From the NCBI GenBank assembly GCA_039934035.1, contig JBDTMZ010000107.1:112285-176284 (forward strand): DNA of 64,000 bases. Reading direction: 5' to 3'. Below, one piece after another: positions 52,318 through 61,507 of this stretch (its first letter is position 1; each line of letters opens with the position of its first letter). Source of the stretch: Solibacter sp039934035. GTDB lineage: Bacteria > Acidobacteriota > Terriglobia > Bryobacterales > Bryobacteraceae. Made by a program: the position numbers and the translations under genes. Below the pieces are notes generated by a model. The model had not been told where the DNA came from, did no database searches, and saw only the letters and a list, made by a program, of their open reading frames with translations.

Positions 52318-54412
52318 CGGATTGACCTTCCTTTTAAATTCGCTGTGGCAGGTGACGCTGGCATGGCTGGTGGCGGTGTGCGTGTGCCGCCTTTTGCGCA
52401 AGGGTCCGGCGAGCCACCGGCACGCGGTGTGGGTGGCGGCGATGGTGGCCGCGGTGCTGCTGCCGCTGACCAGCTTGCGAGGGCCTGCCCAGGTGCAAGG
52501 CCCGCAGTTCGCGCCGCCTCTGCCGGAACCGGCTGCCGTGGGAACCGCTGCGCCGGTGCGGGTGGCGTTTGCGCCAGCGGAACCGGCGCGGTCGGTTTCG
52601 GTGGCGGCCACGACGGCAAGCGTGCTGCTGGGTGCCTATTTCTGCTTCGTGCTGCTGCGCATGGCGCTGCTGGGGTGGGCTTCGATTCGCACCGTGCAGA
52701 TACGGAGAAAAGCGATAGCGCCGCGCATTCCGGAAAACCTGGAACGGGTCTGGCAGCGCTGCCAGGAGGCGTTCGGACTGGATGAAGTGGAACTACTGAT
52801 TTCGGAGCGTGTGTCGGGACCCGTGACCGCAGGCCGGGCGATCATCCTGCCCGAATCGTTTTTGCGGGAACCGTCGGAAGACGTGCTGACGACCGCGATC
52901 GGCCACGAGATGGCGCACATTCTGCGGCGCGATTTTCCATGCAACCTAGCGTACGAATTAATGTTCGCGCCAATTGCTTTCCATCCGGGGGCGTGGCAGA
53001 TCCGGCATGAAATCGAACGTACGCGCGAGATGGCGTGCGATGAACTAGTCACCGGGCGATTGATGGAGGCGGGCGTGTATGCGCGGTCGATTCTCAGGAT
53101 GGCGGGCGATATGATGGCGCTGCCGCGGCCGTGGTACACGCTGGGAGTATTCGACGGCGACATTCTGGAAGAGCGGATCCGCCGGCTGCTGGAGAAACCG
53201 GTGGAAAACCTGCGCCGCGCACGGCTGGTGCTGGCGGGAGGACTGACGGCACTGGGCGTTTGTGTCGTACTGGCTTCGGGACTGGCGATTACGGCGCGCG
53301 CGCAGGGCGCGGCTTCCGAACTGCTGAAGCAGGGTGCGGAGGCGTTTAATCGCGGCGACATCAAGGATGCGATCAGGTACTTCGAGAGTGCGGCGACGGT
53401 AGAGCCGGGCAACGCGAAGGCGAAGCTATTGCTGGCGCACGCGCTGCTGAAATCCGCCCAGCCGGGCATGGGAGGCGATGCCGGCGCGGCGGCGCGGGCG
53501 CGGAAGTTGTACCTCGACACGCTGGCAGTGGACAAGGGGAACAAGCAGGCGTTGGCGGGGCTCATCATGCTGAGCTCGGTCGGCAGACAACTCGACGAAA
53601 CGCGCGGCTGGGCGCTCCAGGCAGTGCAGGCCGACCCGAAGGACACAGCCGGCTACTACACCCTGGGTTTTCTCGATTGGTCGATGACCTATCCCGATTA
53701 CATGGCGGCGCGCGCGGCAGCCGGCATGAGGCCGGAGGACCCCGGCACGATTCCTGATCCGGCACTGCGGCAGAAGGTGCGGGCGCAGCACGGTGGGCAC
53801 TTGGAAGAGGGCTTCCGGGCGCTGCAAATCGCGCTGCAAATCGACCCGGCCTGTTCCGATGCGATGGCCTATCTGAATCTGCTGTACCGGATTGAATCCG
53901 CGCTTGCGGAGACGCCGGAACAGTCGGCGGCCGCACTGAAGAAGGCGGACGAATGGGTGCAGGCGGCGCTGGCTGCCAAGCGGCGCGCGGGGCTGGCGGC
54001 ACACAGGAGCGAGACGGCGCTGGATGCGGACGGCGCGGCACCGGGTCCGCCGATGATGATGGCGCCGCCACCACCGCCACCGCCACCGCCTCCGTCGGGA
54101 CAATCGGGGAGGGCAATAAGAACGGTACCACCCGACGCGATCCGTATCAGCGGGGAGGAGCTGCAGGGGCGAATCGTCCGCCAAGTACCGCCGATATACC
54201 CGTCGTCCGGCGGCGAAGGGGAAGTGGTGCTGAACGTCGTAGTCAATAAAGACGGTACGGTGCGCGGTTTGACCGCCATGACTGCTCCTTCTGCCGATTT
54301 GGCGAAGGCGGCGATGCAGGCGGTTTGGCAGTGGGAATTCCGTCCGACGCTGCTGAACGGATCGCCGGTGGAGGTGGCCAGTACGGTGTCGGTGAGGTTT
54401 GCAGGGCGGTAG
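52298..54412 (+). CDS. M56 (BlaR1-like) membrane peptidase with TPR and TonB C-terminal domains
   Basis: 704 residues (start ATG 52298 or 52301). The N-terminal part is a membrane peptidase with the zinc motif GHEMAHILRRDF (H203, E204, H207) and EMACDE as third-ligand site. After a membrane segment come TPR-like repeats (about 330-550; ELLKQGAEAFNRGDIKDAIR), a polyproline stretch, and a TonB-type C-terminal domain (GEGEVVLNVVVNKDGTVRGL). The penicillin-sensor domain of BlaR1 is missing, so it senses something else, perhaps an envelope partner bound by the TonB-like domain. Paired with blaI. Confidence 0.87.
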   Translation: MMIESRDGLTFLLNSLWQVTLAWLVAVCVCRLLRKGPASHRHAVWVAAMVAAVLLPLTSLRGPAQVQGPQFAPPLPEPAAVGTAAPVRVAFAPAEPARSVSVAATTASVLLGAYFCFVLLRMALLGWASIRTVQIRRKAIAPRIPENLERVWQRCQEAFGLDEVELLISERVSGPVTAGRAIILPESFLREPSEDVLTTAIGHEMAHILRRDFPCNLAYELMFAPIAFHPGAWQIRHEIERTREMACDELVTGRLMEAGVYARSILRMAGDMMALPRPWYTLGVFDGDILEERIRRLLEKPVENLRRARLVLAGGLTALGVCVVLASGLAITARAQGAASELLKQGAEAFNRGDIKDAIRYFESAATVEPGNAKAKLLLAHALLKSAQPGMGGDAGAAARARKLYLDTLAVDKGNKQALAGLIMLSSVGRQLDETRGWALQAVQADPKDTAGYYTLGFLDWSMTYPDYMAARAAAGMRPEDPGTIPDPALRQKVRAQHGGHLEEGFRALQIALQIDPACSDAMAYLNLLYRIESALAETPEQSAAALKKADEWVQAALAAKRRAGLAAHRSETALDADGAAPGPPMMMAPPPPPPPPPPSGQSGRAIRTVPPDAIRISGEELQGRIVRQVPPIYPSSGGEGEVVLNVVVNKDGTVRGLTAMTAPSADLAKAAMQAVWQWEFRPTLLNGSPVEVASTVSVRFAGR

Positions 54413-54478
54413 GCCGACGTGGCGGTTTTGGATTTGTACAAATTCGTACCTGCTAATAATGGGAGGGGCCGCCCCGTC

Positions 54479-55429
54479 ATGAATGGTATGAAGGCACAAA
54501 TTCTCACCGCGACGCTGTTTACGGCGTTTTCTGGCGTGCTATCAGCCGCCGATCCGATGTTGTTGAACCTGGTCATGCCCGATGCCAAAGTGGTCGCCGG
54601 CGTGAATGTGGAGCAGGCCAAGGGCACTCAATTTGGCCAGTTTGTGCTCGACCAGATGCAGACGGCCGATTCCGACCTGCAGAAACTGGTGACGCTGACG
54701 GGGTTCGATCCGCGGCGTGATGTACGGGAATTATTGGTGGCTTCGACCGGCGTCCAGGGAAAGACGGGGCTGGCGCTGGCACGCGGTTATTTCGATGTGT
54801 CGAAGATCACGGCGGCAGCGATGCTGCACGGGGTCGTCGCCGAAAGCTATAGCGGTATCAACATACTGTACGAACCCAAGAAGAGGGAAGCCGGACTGGC
54901 TTTCCTGGATGGCACCACGGTGGTGGCCGGCGACATCGCGAACGTCAAGGGCGCGATTGACCGCCTGAAGATGGCGCAGCCTTTGCCGGCGGCGGTGGCC
55001 GTGAAGATCAATCAGTGGAGCACTTCGCAGGACGCCTGGGGCATCACGACGGTGCCGCCGGCAAGCCTGGTGCCTCCGATGAAGGATACCCAGCCAAACC
55101 CGATTGTGAATGCCGCGCAGAACGTGCAGTCCGCGGCGGGAGGTGTGAAGTTCGGCGCCAACGTCGTATTCACCGGCGAAGCCGTGTGCGACACCGCGCA
55201 GAACACTAACACCATGGCGGACGTTTTCCGGCTGCTGGTGAACCTGGCGCAGATGCAGGCGGGGCAGGATGCCACCGCTCAGCAGTTGATCAAGTCGGTG
55301 AGCATCACCACGAATGGGACCACGGTGAAAGTGGTGGCGAGCCTGCCGCAGGAAGTGTTTCAGAGTATGCTACAGCCCCACAAGCAGGTGGGGATGGGCG
55401 CCGGCAGTACGCGGCGCGGCAACCGGTAA
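54479..55429 (+). CDS. Exported protein of unknown function, 316 aa
   Basis: 316 residues from the ATG at 54479 (GGAGG at 54462-54466). A signal peptide (MKAQILTATLFTAFSGVLSA) is present. The mature part looks like an alpha/beta protein with repeated VxAGVN / VASTGVQ-type strands (MPDAKVVAGVNVEQAKGTQF, FDPRRDVRELLVASTG) and no recognised motif. It follows the M56 gene by 66 bases and might share its function. It resembles conserved hypothetical proteins of Acidobacteriota. Confidence 0.72.
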   Translation: MNGMKAQILTATLFTAFSGVLSAADPMLLNLVMPDAKVVAGVNVEQAKGTQFGQFVLDQMQTADSDLQKLVTLTGFDPRRDVRELLVASTGVQGKTGLALARGYFDVSKITAAAMLHGVVAESYSGINILYEPKKREAGLAFLDGTTVVAGDIANVKGAIDRLKMAQPLPAAVAVKINQWSTSQDAWGITTVPPASLVPPMKDTQPNPIVNAAQNVQSAAGGVKFGANVVFTGEAVCDTAQNTNTMADVFRLLVNLAQMQAGQDATAQQLIKSVSITTNGTTVKVVASLPQEVFQSMLQPHKQVGMGAGSTRRGNR

Positions 55430-55459
55430 GCGTGTGGCCTGCCGACAGCCGGCCTGAGC

Positions 55460-58400
55460 TTACCTGGCGTCGCACAGCGCGTGGTAGTGGGAGCACGATT
55501 TGCAGTGCGGGCCTTCCACTAGCGGAAAATTCAAATTCGATTGAGCTTCCTGAAAATCCCGAACGATCTGTTCGGGATTTTCTATTAGGTTGGGCATCAG
55601 ATCCACCTCCACCAGAACATTAGGGCGCAGAAAGTGGAGGAACGCGCGATCCGGGGCACGACCAGCCATACGTTCGACGGCCAGGGCGTAGAGGCGCAAT
55701 TGCAGTCCGTAGTCGCGGGCGCGATGGGGGGCTTCAGCGGCGGAGACGTCGTCGGTCTTGTAGTCCACCAGCACCAGTTGGCCGGCTTCTTCAAACCACA
55801 AATCCACCTGCCCGCGAATCACCAGATCGTCCATGGCCATGAGGAATTCGGATTCGCGGGCGCTGCGGGTGGCGCGCGCGGCACGGCGGCCGAGGGCGCT
55901 CTGTTGGAAGACTTCGGCGAGCTTCAGGGCATCGGGAGAGGGGTCGGGCACGGCGGTTCCGGCCAGCAGGGCGTGTACCTGGGTGCCGAACTCGCCGGCG
56001 GAAAGATCACGCGGCTTGTCCTCGTCGATGGCGAATTCTCCGAACTGGCGCGGGCGGCTGTCGAAGCCGAGGTAGCGCGAGAGGAAATATTTGCGCGGGC
56101 AGGCGGCGAAGGTGGAGAGCGCGGTGACGGTGGCATTGCCATCGTGCTGGGCGGCGACCGCGGGCGGCGCCACGAATAGAACCGCGGGTTTTTCTTCTTC
56201 CGCCGTGAGCGTGCGGGCGACCAGTTCGGGAGGCTCCTGCACCACATGGATGCGCGCCTTCCACGGCAGCCCTTCCGCAGTCTGAAAGGGCATGATCGCG
56301 TCGCCGGGTTGAGCGGGATCGAGGCCGAGGCGCTCGATCACCAGTTTGTCCCAATTCTCGGGCTTGCGATTGGTGGTGGAGAAGCTGAGCACCAGGTGAT
56401 GTTCGGCGCGCGTCATGGCGACGTAGAGCAGCCGGCTGCTCTCCTGCTCTTCGCGCAGTTTCCATTCCTGCCGCAGGGCGTGCTGGAAGAGATCGTCCTT
56501 CTCTTTGCCGGTGACGGGATTGCGCCAGCGTGCGCCGAGTCCGGCATGGCGGGAGAAGGCGACGGCGGGCACGCTGCTATCGATACCTTTGTGAATGGCG
56601 GCCACGAACACGACGGGGAACTCCAGGCCCTTGGCGGAGTGGACGGTCATGATCTTGACGGTGTTGGACGAATCTTCGGGGGGCGCGTCGGCCTCGCGCG
56701 GATTCTCCGCGCGCAGAATGGCGAGTTCGTTGACGAATTCGTCGAGCGAAAGGCGGGTGGCGGCGTCCCGCGCCTGGCCCAGAAATTTGTCGAGGTTGGG
56801 CGAAGGCGGGTAGCCGGACTCGTCGATGGCGTCGAGCAGCAGACGGTCGAAGGTGACGTACTCGCGCCGCGTACGATATTCGCGGAGGCGTGCGGCGAAG
56901 CGCGACAGGCGGCTGTGGTCGGGCTCGCCGTAAGCGTCAGTGGTGGTCCGACCGAGCGCGTCGGAGAGCGAATACTCGTTCATCCGCAAGCGGAGCAGGG
57001 ACTCTTCGGAGACATTGACGAGCGGCGAACGCAGGACGGTGGTGAGGGAGAGATCGTCCCGCGGATTGGCGATGACGCGCAGGAGATGAGTGAGGTCGCG
57101 CACTTCGCGGGAATCGTAGAAGCCGCGCCCGCGATTCACCACGAAGGGAATTCCCGCGGCAGTGAAGGCGGCACTGAATTCGGGGATGACCTCTGTGTTG
57201 CGCACCAGGATGGCGAAATCCTGAAACTCGAACTGGCCGAAATCGAGAATGCGGCGCGCCACCCATTGGGCTTCCATTTCGAGGGTGGGCGCGGCGATCA
57301 CCTCGACGGAGAATTCCGGCTCGTCCGCGAATTTGCGGCCGGGGACGAGGGAGCGGTCTTCGATGCCGGGGGCTCCGGCGGTGACGGTCTCGACGGCACG
57401 CAGGATTTCGGCGCGGCTGCGGAAGTTATCGATCAGGTGGACGAGGCGGCGGCCGCGGGCGGCGACGTCGTCGCGGTACTCGGCGAAGCCGGCGGGATCG
57501 GCGTGGCGGAACCCGAAAATCGACTGATTAATATCGCCCACGGCGTAGAAACGGTCGGGCGGGCGGAGAAGTTCCACGAGGCGCGCCTGCTGACCGTTGG
57601 TGTCCTGGAATTCGTCCATCAGGATGTGCTCGAACTGGCGGCGCAGGCGGGCCCGGGTGTCGGGCGATTCTTCGAGCAGGCGGACGGTGAACTCTTCGAG
57701 GTCCGCGAAATCGAGCGCGCCGCCCTGCACTTTGCGGTCTCGGTAGAGGGCGTCGAAGCGGCGCAGAATGGCGATCAGCATGTTGCGCTGGGGCGCATAA
57801 AACGCGGTGATCTGCTGGTACTCCGAATTGACGATCTGCTCGCGCATGCGCTTCAGCAGATTGGCGGCGGTGGAACCGCGCTTGACCTTTTGCAGGTTGC
57901 ACTGGAAGGCCGCAATGGCGCGCAGGGCGGCAAGCGGAGTATCGGCGCTGAGTACCCTCTCGGCGCCTTCGATTGCGCCTTCGAGCTGATCGCGCTGCGC
58001 GATGCTCCAGCCAAACAGGTCCTCTTTGCGAATGGCAATCAGCGTGTCGTTAATCTCGTCGCGCGCGGTGCCAGCGGGCTCCGGGAAGTCTTCCAACTCG
58101 CCGGCACGGAGGCCGGCGCCGCGCATGGTGTCGTAGGCGTTGAGCACGGCGGGCTCGAAATAATAGTTGGAGAGGCCGCGGATCAGGCCGCGCATGGCTT
58201 CCAGGTGTTCGGCGAAGAGAGCATCGATGGCGGCGCGCATGGCGTCCTGCTGCATGCGCCAGGCTTCGGTGGCGTCGAGCACGCGGAACTCGGGATCGAT
58301 GCCGGCGAAGACGGCGTTTTCGCGCAGCAGGCGGGCGCAAAAGCCGTGAACGGTGGAGACCCAGGCGCGCTCCAGCCGGGCGCGGGTTTCGGGTTGATCC

Positions 58401-58627
58401 TGGAAGGCCTGGGCGAGCTTCTTGCGCATGTTGCCGGCGGCCTTCTCGGTGAAGGTGATGGCGAGAATGCTCAGGGGGTCGACGCCGCCGGCGACCAGGC
58501 GGCGGTAATACTCGACGAGGACGGTGGTCTTGCCGGAGCCGGGTCCGGCGACCACGCAGGCATCGAGGTGGCGCTGCGAGATGTCGATCGCCAGCAGCTG
58601 ATCGGACGTGAACGGGGTAGCGCTCAT
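55460..58627 (-). CDS. addA: AddA/RecB-like UvrD-family helicase with C-terminal PD-(D/E)XK nuclease
   Basis: 1055 residues. Walker A is GPGSGKTT (residues 29-36); DEFQDTNGQQ, VGDINQSIFGFRHAD and VMTVHSAKGLEFPVVFV type helicase motifs follow. The C-terminal nuclease shows LVDYKTD and a RecB-type core. Four cysteines that could hold an Fe-S cluster are placed as in AddB (ACPRKYF, then CKSCSHYHALC), which is unusual for AddA. It overlaps addB by four bases (ATGA). The pair resects double-strand ends for recombination. Confidence 0.85.
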   Translation of the reverse strand: MSATPFTSDQLLAIDISQRHLDACVVAGPGSGKTTVLVEYYRRLVAGGVDPLSILAITFTEKAAGNMRKKLAQAFQDQPETRARLERAWVSTVHGFCARLLRENAVFAGIDPEFRVLDATEAWRMQQDAMRAAIDALFAEHLEAMRGLIRGLSNYYFEPAVLNAYDTMRGAGLRAGELEDFPEPAGTARDEINDTLIAIRKEDLFGWSIAQRDQLEGAIEGAERVLSADTPLAALRAIAAFQCNLQKVKRGSTAANLLKRMREQIVNSEYQQITAFYAPQRNMLIAILRRFDALYRDRKVQGGALDFADLEEFTVRLLEESPDTRARLRRQFEHILMDEFQDTNGQQARLVELLRPPDRFYAVGDINQSIFGFRHADPAGFAEYRDDVAARGRRLVHLIDNFRSRAEILRAVETVTAGAPGIEDRSLVPGRKFADEPEFSVEVIAAPTLEMEAQWVARRILDFGQFEFQDFAILVRNTEVIPEFSAAFTAAGIPFVVNRGRGFYDSREVRDLTHLLRVIANPRDDLSLTTVLRSPLVNVSEESLLRLRMNEYSLSDALGRTTTDAYGEPDHSRLSRFAARLREYRTRREYVTFDRLLLDAIDESGYPPSPNLDKFLGQARDAATRLSLDEFVNELAILRAENPREADAPPEDSSNTVKIMTVHSAKGLEFPVVFVAAIHKGIDSSVPAVAFSRHAGLGARWRNPVTGKEKDDLFQHALRQEWKLREEQESSRLLYVAMTRAEHHLVLSFSTTNRKPENWDKLVIERLGLDPAQPGDAIMPFQTAEGLPWKARIHVVQEPPELVARTLTAEEEKPAVLFVAPPAVAAQHDGNATVTALSTFAACPRKYFLSRYLGFDSRPRQFGEFAIDEDKPRDLSAGEFGTQVHALLAGTAVPDPSPDALKLAEVFQQSALGRRAARATRSARESEFLMAMDDLVIRGQVDLWFEEAGQLVLVDYKTDDVSAAEAPHRARDYGLQLRLYALAVERMAGRAPDRAFLHFLRPNVLVEVDLMPNLIENPEQIVRDFQEAQSNLNFPLVEGPHCKSCSHYHALCDAR

Positions 58628-61311
58628 GCGTCCTCCCCGGCGGTGGCAATGTATCCGGCAACGGTTTCGACGCGGCAGATATCGCGACCGTCGCAGTACC
58701 TGCAGTTTCCGGTGTCGGCGGGGTTCACGTCGACGCGCCCGGCGCGGATCTCACCGACGATGCGCAGCGTGTTCCGGCGGGTCGTTTCGAGCCAGTTTTC
58801 CGGCAGCGCGAGGCTGTCCATGAGCGGCGATTGGCTCCAGCCCACATATTCGAGGCCGCCCTTCAATCCGAGGTAGAACATGCCGCCAGGCTTGGCGTTC
58901 AAGTGCTCGGCGGCCATCATATAGAGCGGGGCCTGCATGAGGTTGGGATCTTTCACTTTGCCCTTGACGCGCTGCATGTTGCCGTACTTGTAATCGATGA
59001 TGTAGGCGAGACCGTCGGGCGCGATATCGAGGCGATCGATGCGGCCTTTGATGTTCAGATCGGCGGTCAGCGGGAATTCGAAGGGGATTTCGGTTTGCGA
59101 TTGGAAGGCGTCGCGCGGCCAGGCGTCTTCGGAGGTGAAGCGCTTGAGGTCGTCGAGCATGGCGTTGCGCAAACGCTCGGTGTGATAGCCGTTGGGAATG
59201 TGAGCGGCCGCCAGATGGGCGGCGAAGATGCGCTCGAAGAGGGGCACGATCTCCTGTGGGTGCAGCCACCATTCGGCCACCACGGCATGAACGATGTTGC
59301 CCTGTTCGGGGAAGGTGAAGCGCTCTTCCGGACGCAGCGGGGCGGTCTTGAGGCGCATGAGGCGCTGCACGAAATACTGGAAGGGGCACTGCAGGAAGTT
59401 CTCCAGCGCACTGGGCGAAAGGGTGGCAGTGCGGCGGGTGAGGAAATCGAGCAGGTCCGGCGCGGCGATGGGGGCGGGCGCGCGTTCCTCGGGGAGACGT
59501 CGCGGGAGGGGGCGGACGGCGACGGAATCTTCGGCGGGCTGGAAGAGGTCTTCCAGGTAGATGGATTGCAGGTTGCGTTCGCCGCGCGCGTCGAACTCCG
59601 GGTAAGAGAGCGTGGTGAGCATGGTGGCGCGGCTGGTGGCTGTGTCGAACAGGGCACGCTCGTCGCGTTCGAATTCCTGGGCGGTGCGCACGCGAATGCC
59701 GGCGGCGTTCAGGCGCTGGCGGGCGGCTTCGTTGAAGAAGGGGTCCTGCTGATGGACGCGGGGGAATTGCTTTTCGACCATGCCGCAGAGGAAGACGACG
59801 GGCAGCGCCCACTGGCGCGCTTCCTTGGCGGAGATGACGTGGACCACATTGCGGCGGCCGTCGGGCAGGCGCAGCGATTTGAGGCGCAGGACACTCTTGA
59901 GGGCGCGCCAGAATTCATCGAGCGGGATTTCGTGGAGCGAGGCGAGCGCGGCGGCGGCTTCAGCGAGCGCTTCTTCGAAAAGGCTGAGTGCGGCAGACTG
60001 GCTGCGCCATTGCAGTACGAGGTCCGCGGTGGCCGGGAAGGAGGGGCGGGCGGGGCGGAACAGCGCGCGCAGGGTAGAGAGACGGGCGGCCCAATCGGCG
60101 GGCGTGAGGAGGAACTCGCGCCACTCTTCGATGTAGGCGATGGAATCAAGCTTTTGCAGCAGGCGTGCTTCGGGTTTGCCGGGCTGCTCGTTGTTACCCA
60201 GCAGGATGGCGCGCAATTCGCTGAGTCCGGAATTGGGCGTCTGCTCGCGCACGGCGAAATCGAAGCGGTCGGCGGTGGGGAAGTCGGCGAAGCGGGGGGC
60301 GAGGCGCAGGACGGCGAGGGTGCGCGCGTGATCCCATCCGGCAAGCATGGCGTCCACCGTGCCGGTGAGGAAGCGGATTACGGGATGGCGTTCGAGGGGC
60401 GAATCGAAGTAGAAGCGCGCGGGAATGGAGAAGCGTTCTAGGGTGGCGCGCAGGGCGGGGAGGTAGATTTCGGGGGCGCGCACGATGATGCCGATTTCAC
60501 GGAACGGTCGGGCGGCGGCATGGGTGAGAATGCGGCGTGCGATCTCTTCGGTCTCGCGTTCGATGTTGGGCGCCTTGACGACGGCGATGGCGGCCTGGGC
60601 GCGGCGCGACGGCAGGCGTTCCTCCTGAAAGCCCATGGAGAGCAGGAGGGAGCGCAGGGGCGGTGTGAGATCGTCATCGCCCAGGGTAAGGGTGAGATCG
60701 GTGCGCGCGCCGAGGGCGGCGATGATGCCAAGCTCCGGATCGGGCAGGTGGTGGAAGCCATCCATGAGGATCGCGGTGGCTCCGGGAATGCCGTGAACGG
60801 CAATGTGCGCGGCGGCGGTTTCCAGGCGGCGGCCGCGGAAGGCGAGTCCGCGGCGGGCGAGTTCGGCATCCACCTCGCGGTAGACGGCGAGGAAGGCGGG
60901 CCCCAGCGGGACTTCGGGCAGCGCGGCGGCGAGGCGGGCGCTGTCGCAGCCCGCGGAGGCGAATTCCTGGATGGCGCGCGCGATGGAGTTGCAGAAGCCG
61001 TGGAAGGCCGCGACCCGCGCGAATTCGAGACGTCCGACGCGTTGAGCGGCGCGTTCGACGACAAGGTGAAGCACTGCGGGCGTGACTTGCGGCGTGGCGT
61101 CGGGCAGGAAGCTGTCGAGAGTTTGGATGAGGCTGGGCGGGAAGAGGAAGCCCTCGCGCGCAAGCTGGTTTTGCAGGTGCTGCGCCATGGTTCCGGTGGG
61201 GACGAGGATGCGCACGGCATGAGAGTGGGAGCGGAGGGCTTCGCGGAAGCGGTCCAGCACATGGGTGGTTTTGCCGGAACCTGCGGGGCCGGTAATTAAG
61301 CGCATCGCCAC
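58624..61311 (-). CDS. addB: AddB-like helicase-like nuclease subunit
   Basis: 895 residues (start ATG 61311, or 61305). An N-terminal Walker A (GPAGSGKTT) lies in an otherwise diverged helicase-like part. The C-terminal PD-(D/E)XK domain has IIDYKYGNMQ with upstream GRIDRLDI. The Fe-S cysteines are C in LQCPFQYF plus the cluster CRYCDGRDIC. It is translated just before AddA with a four-base ATGA overlap. Together they form a RecBCD-equivalent complex that processes broken DNA ends. Confidence 0.85.
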   Translation of the reverse strand: MAMRLITGPAGSGKTTHVLDRFREALRSHSHAVRILVPTGTMAQHLQNQLAREGFLFPPSLIQTLDSFLPDATPQVTPAVLHLVVERAAQRVGRLEFARVAAFHGFCNSIARAIQEFASAGCDSARLAAALPEVPLGPAFLAVYREVDAELARRGLAFRGRRLETAAAHIAVHGIPGATAILMDGFHHLPDPELGIIAALGARTDLTLTLGDDDLTPPLRSLLLSMGFQEERLPSRRAQAAIAVVKAPNIERETEEIARRILTHAAARPFREIGIIVRAPEIYLPALRATLERFSIPARFYFDSPLERHPVIRFLTGTVDAMLAGWDHARTLAVLRLAPRFADFPTADRFDFAVREQTPNSGLSELRAILLGNNEQPGKPEARLLQKLDSIAYIEEWREFLLTPADWAARLSTLRALFRPARPSFPATADLVLQWRSQSAALSLFEEALAEAAAALASLHEIPLDEFWRALKSVLRLKSLRLPDGRRNVVHVISAKEARQWALPVVFLCGMVEKQFPRVHQQDPFFNEAARQRLNAAGIRVRTAQEFERDERALFDTATSRATMLTTLSYPEFDARGERNLQSIYLEDLFQPAEDSVAVRPLPRRLPEERAPAPIAAPDLLDFLTRRTATLSPSALENFLQCPFQYFVQRLMRLKTAPLRPEERFTFPEQGNIVHAVVAEWWLHPQEIVPLFERIFAAHLAAAHIPNGYHTERLRNAMLDDLKRFTSEDAWPRDAFQSQTEIPFEFPLTADLNIKGRIDRLDIAPDGLAYIIDYKYGNMQRVKGKVKDPNLMQAPLYMMAAEHLNAKPGGMFYLGLKGGLEYVGWSQSPLMDSLALPENWLETTRRNTLRIVGEIRAGRVDVNPADTGNCRYCDGRDICRVETVAGYIATAGEDA

Positions 61312-61472
61312 CAGTGTATCGCAGGGCGAAGAAAAGGGGAAAACGCGGCGCCAGGAAACCCGGAGAGCAACGCAGAGAACGCTTTTGTGCGCGGCTCCCG
61401 CGGGGGCGGATGGGCAAGCCGGCGAACTGAGGCGCGCGAATCAATATGCGAACCTGCCGTATGCGGGGCGGA

Positions 61473-61498
61473 TGGACAGGCCTGGAGGCCTGTCCTAC
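61473..61498. repeat. Dispersed palindromic repeat, perfect copy
   Basis: GGACAGGCC-TGGA-GGCCTGTCC followed by TAC; the arms match completely. It lies 9 bases before the GTG start of the membrane protein gene and after the divergent addB start, so it is between promoters rather than at a gene end. Confidence 0.85.
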
Positions 61499-61507
61499 TA
61501 TTAAGCA

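Noticed and set aside
54055..54105. Repetitive CCACCG/CCGCCA run
   Set aside because: It is the coding sequence of the polyproline linker in the M56 protein, not a separate repeat element.
56246..58876. Very long plus-strand open frame of 876 codons
   Set aside because: It is the shadow of addA and the end of addB in GC-rich DNA. Its Gly/Glu/Ala-rich sequence has no domain, whereas the minus frames carry complete helicase and nuclease motifs.
58831..60441. 536-codon plus-strand frame
   Set aside because: Antisense of addB, Gly/Glu-rich and without motifs; the addB frame carries the nuclease and Fe-S cysteines.
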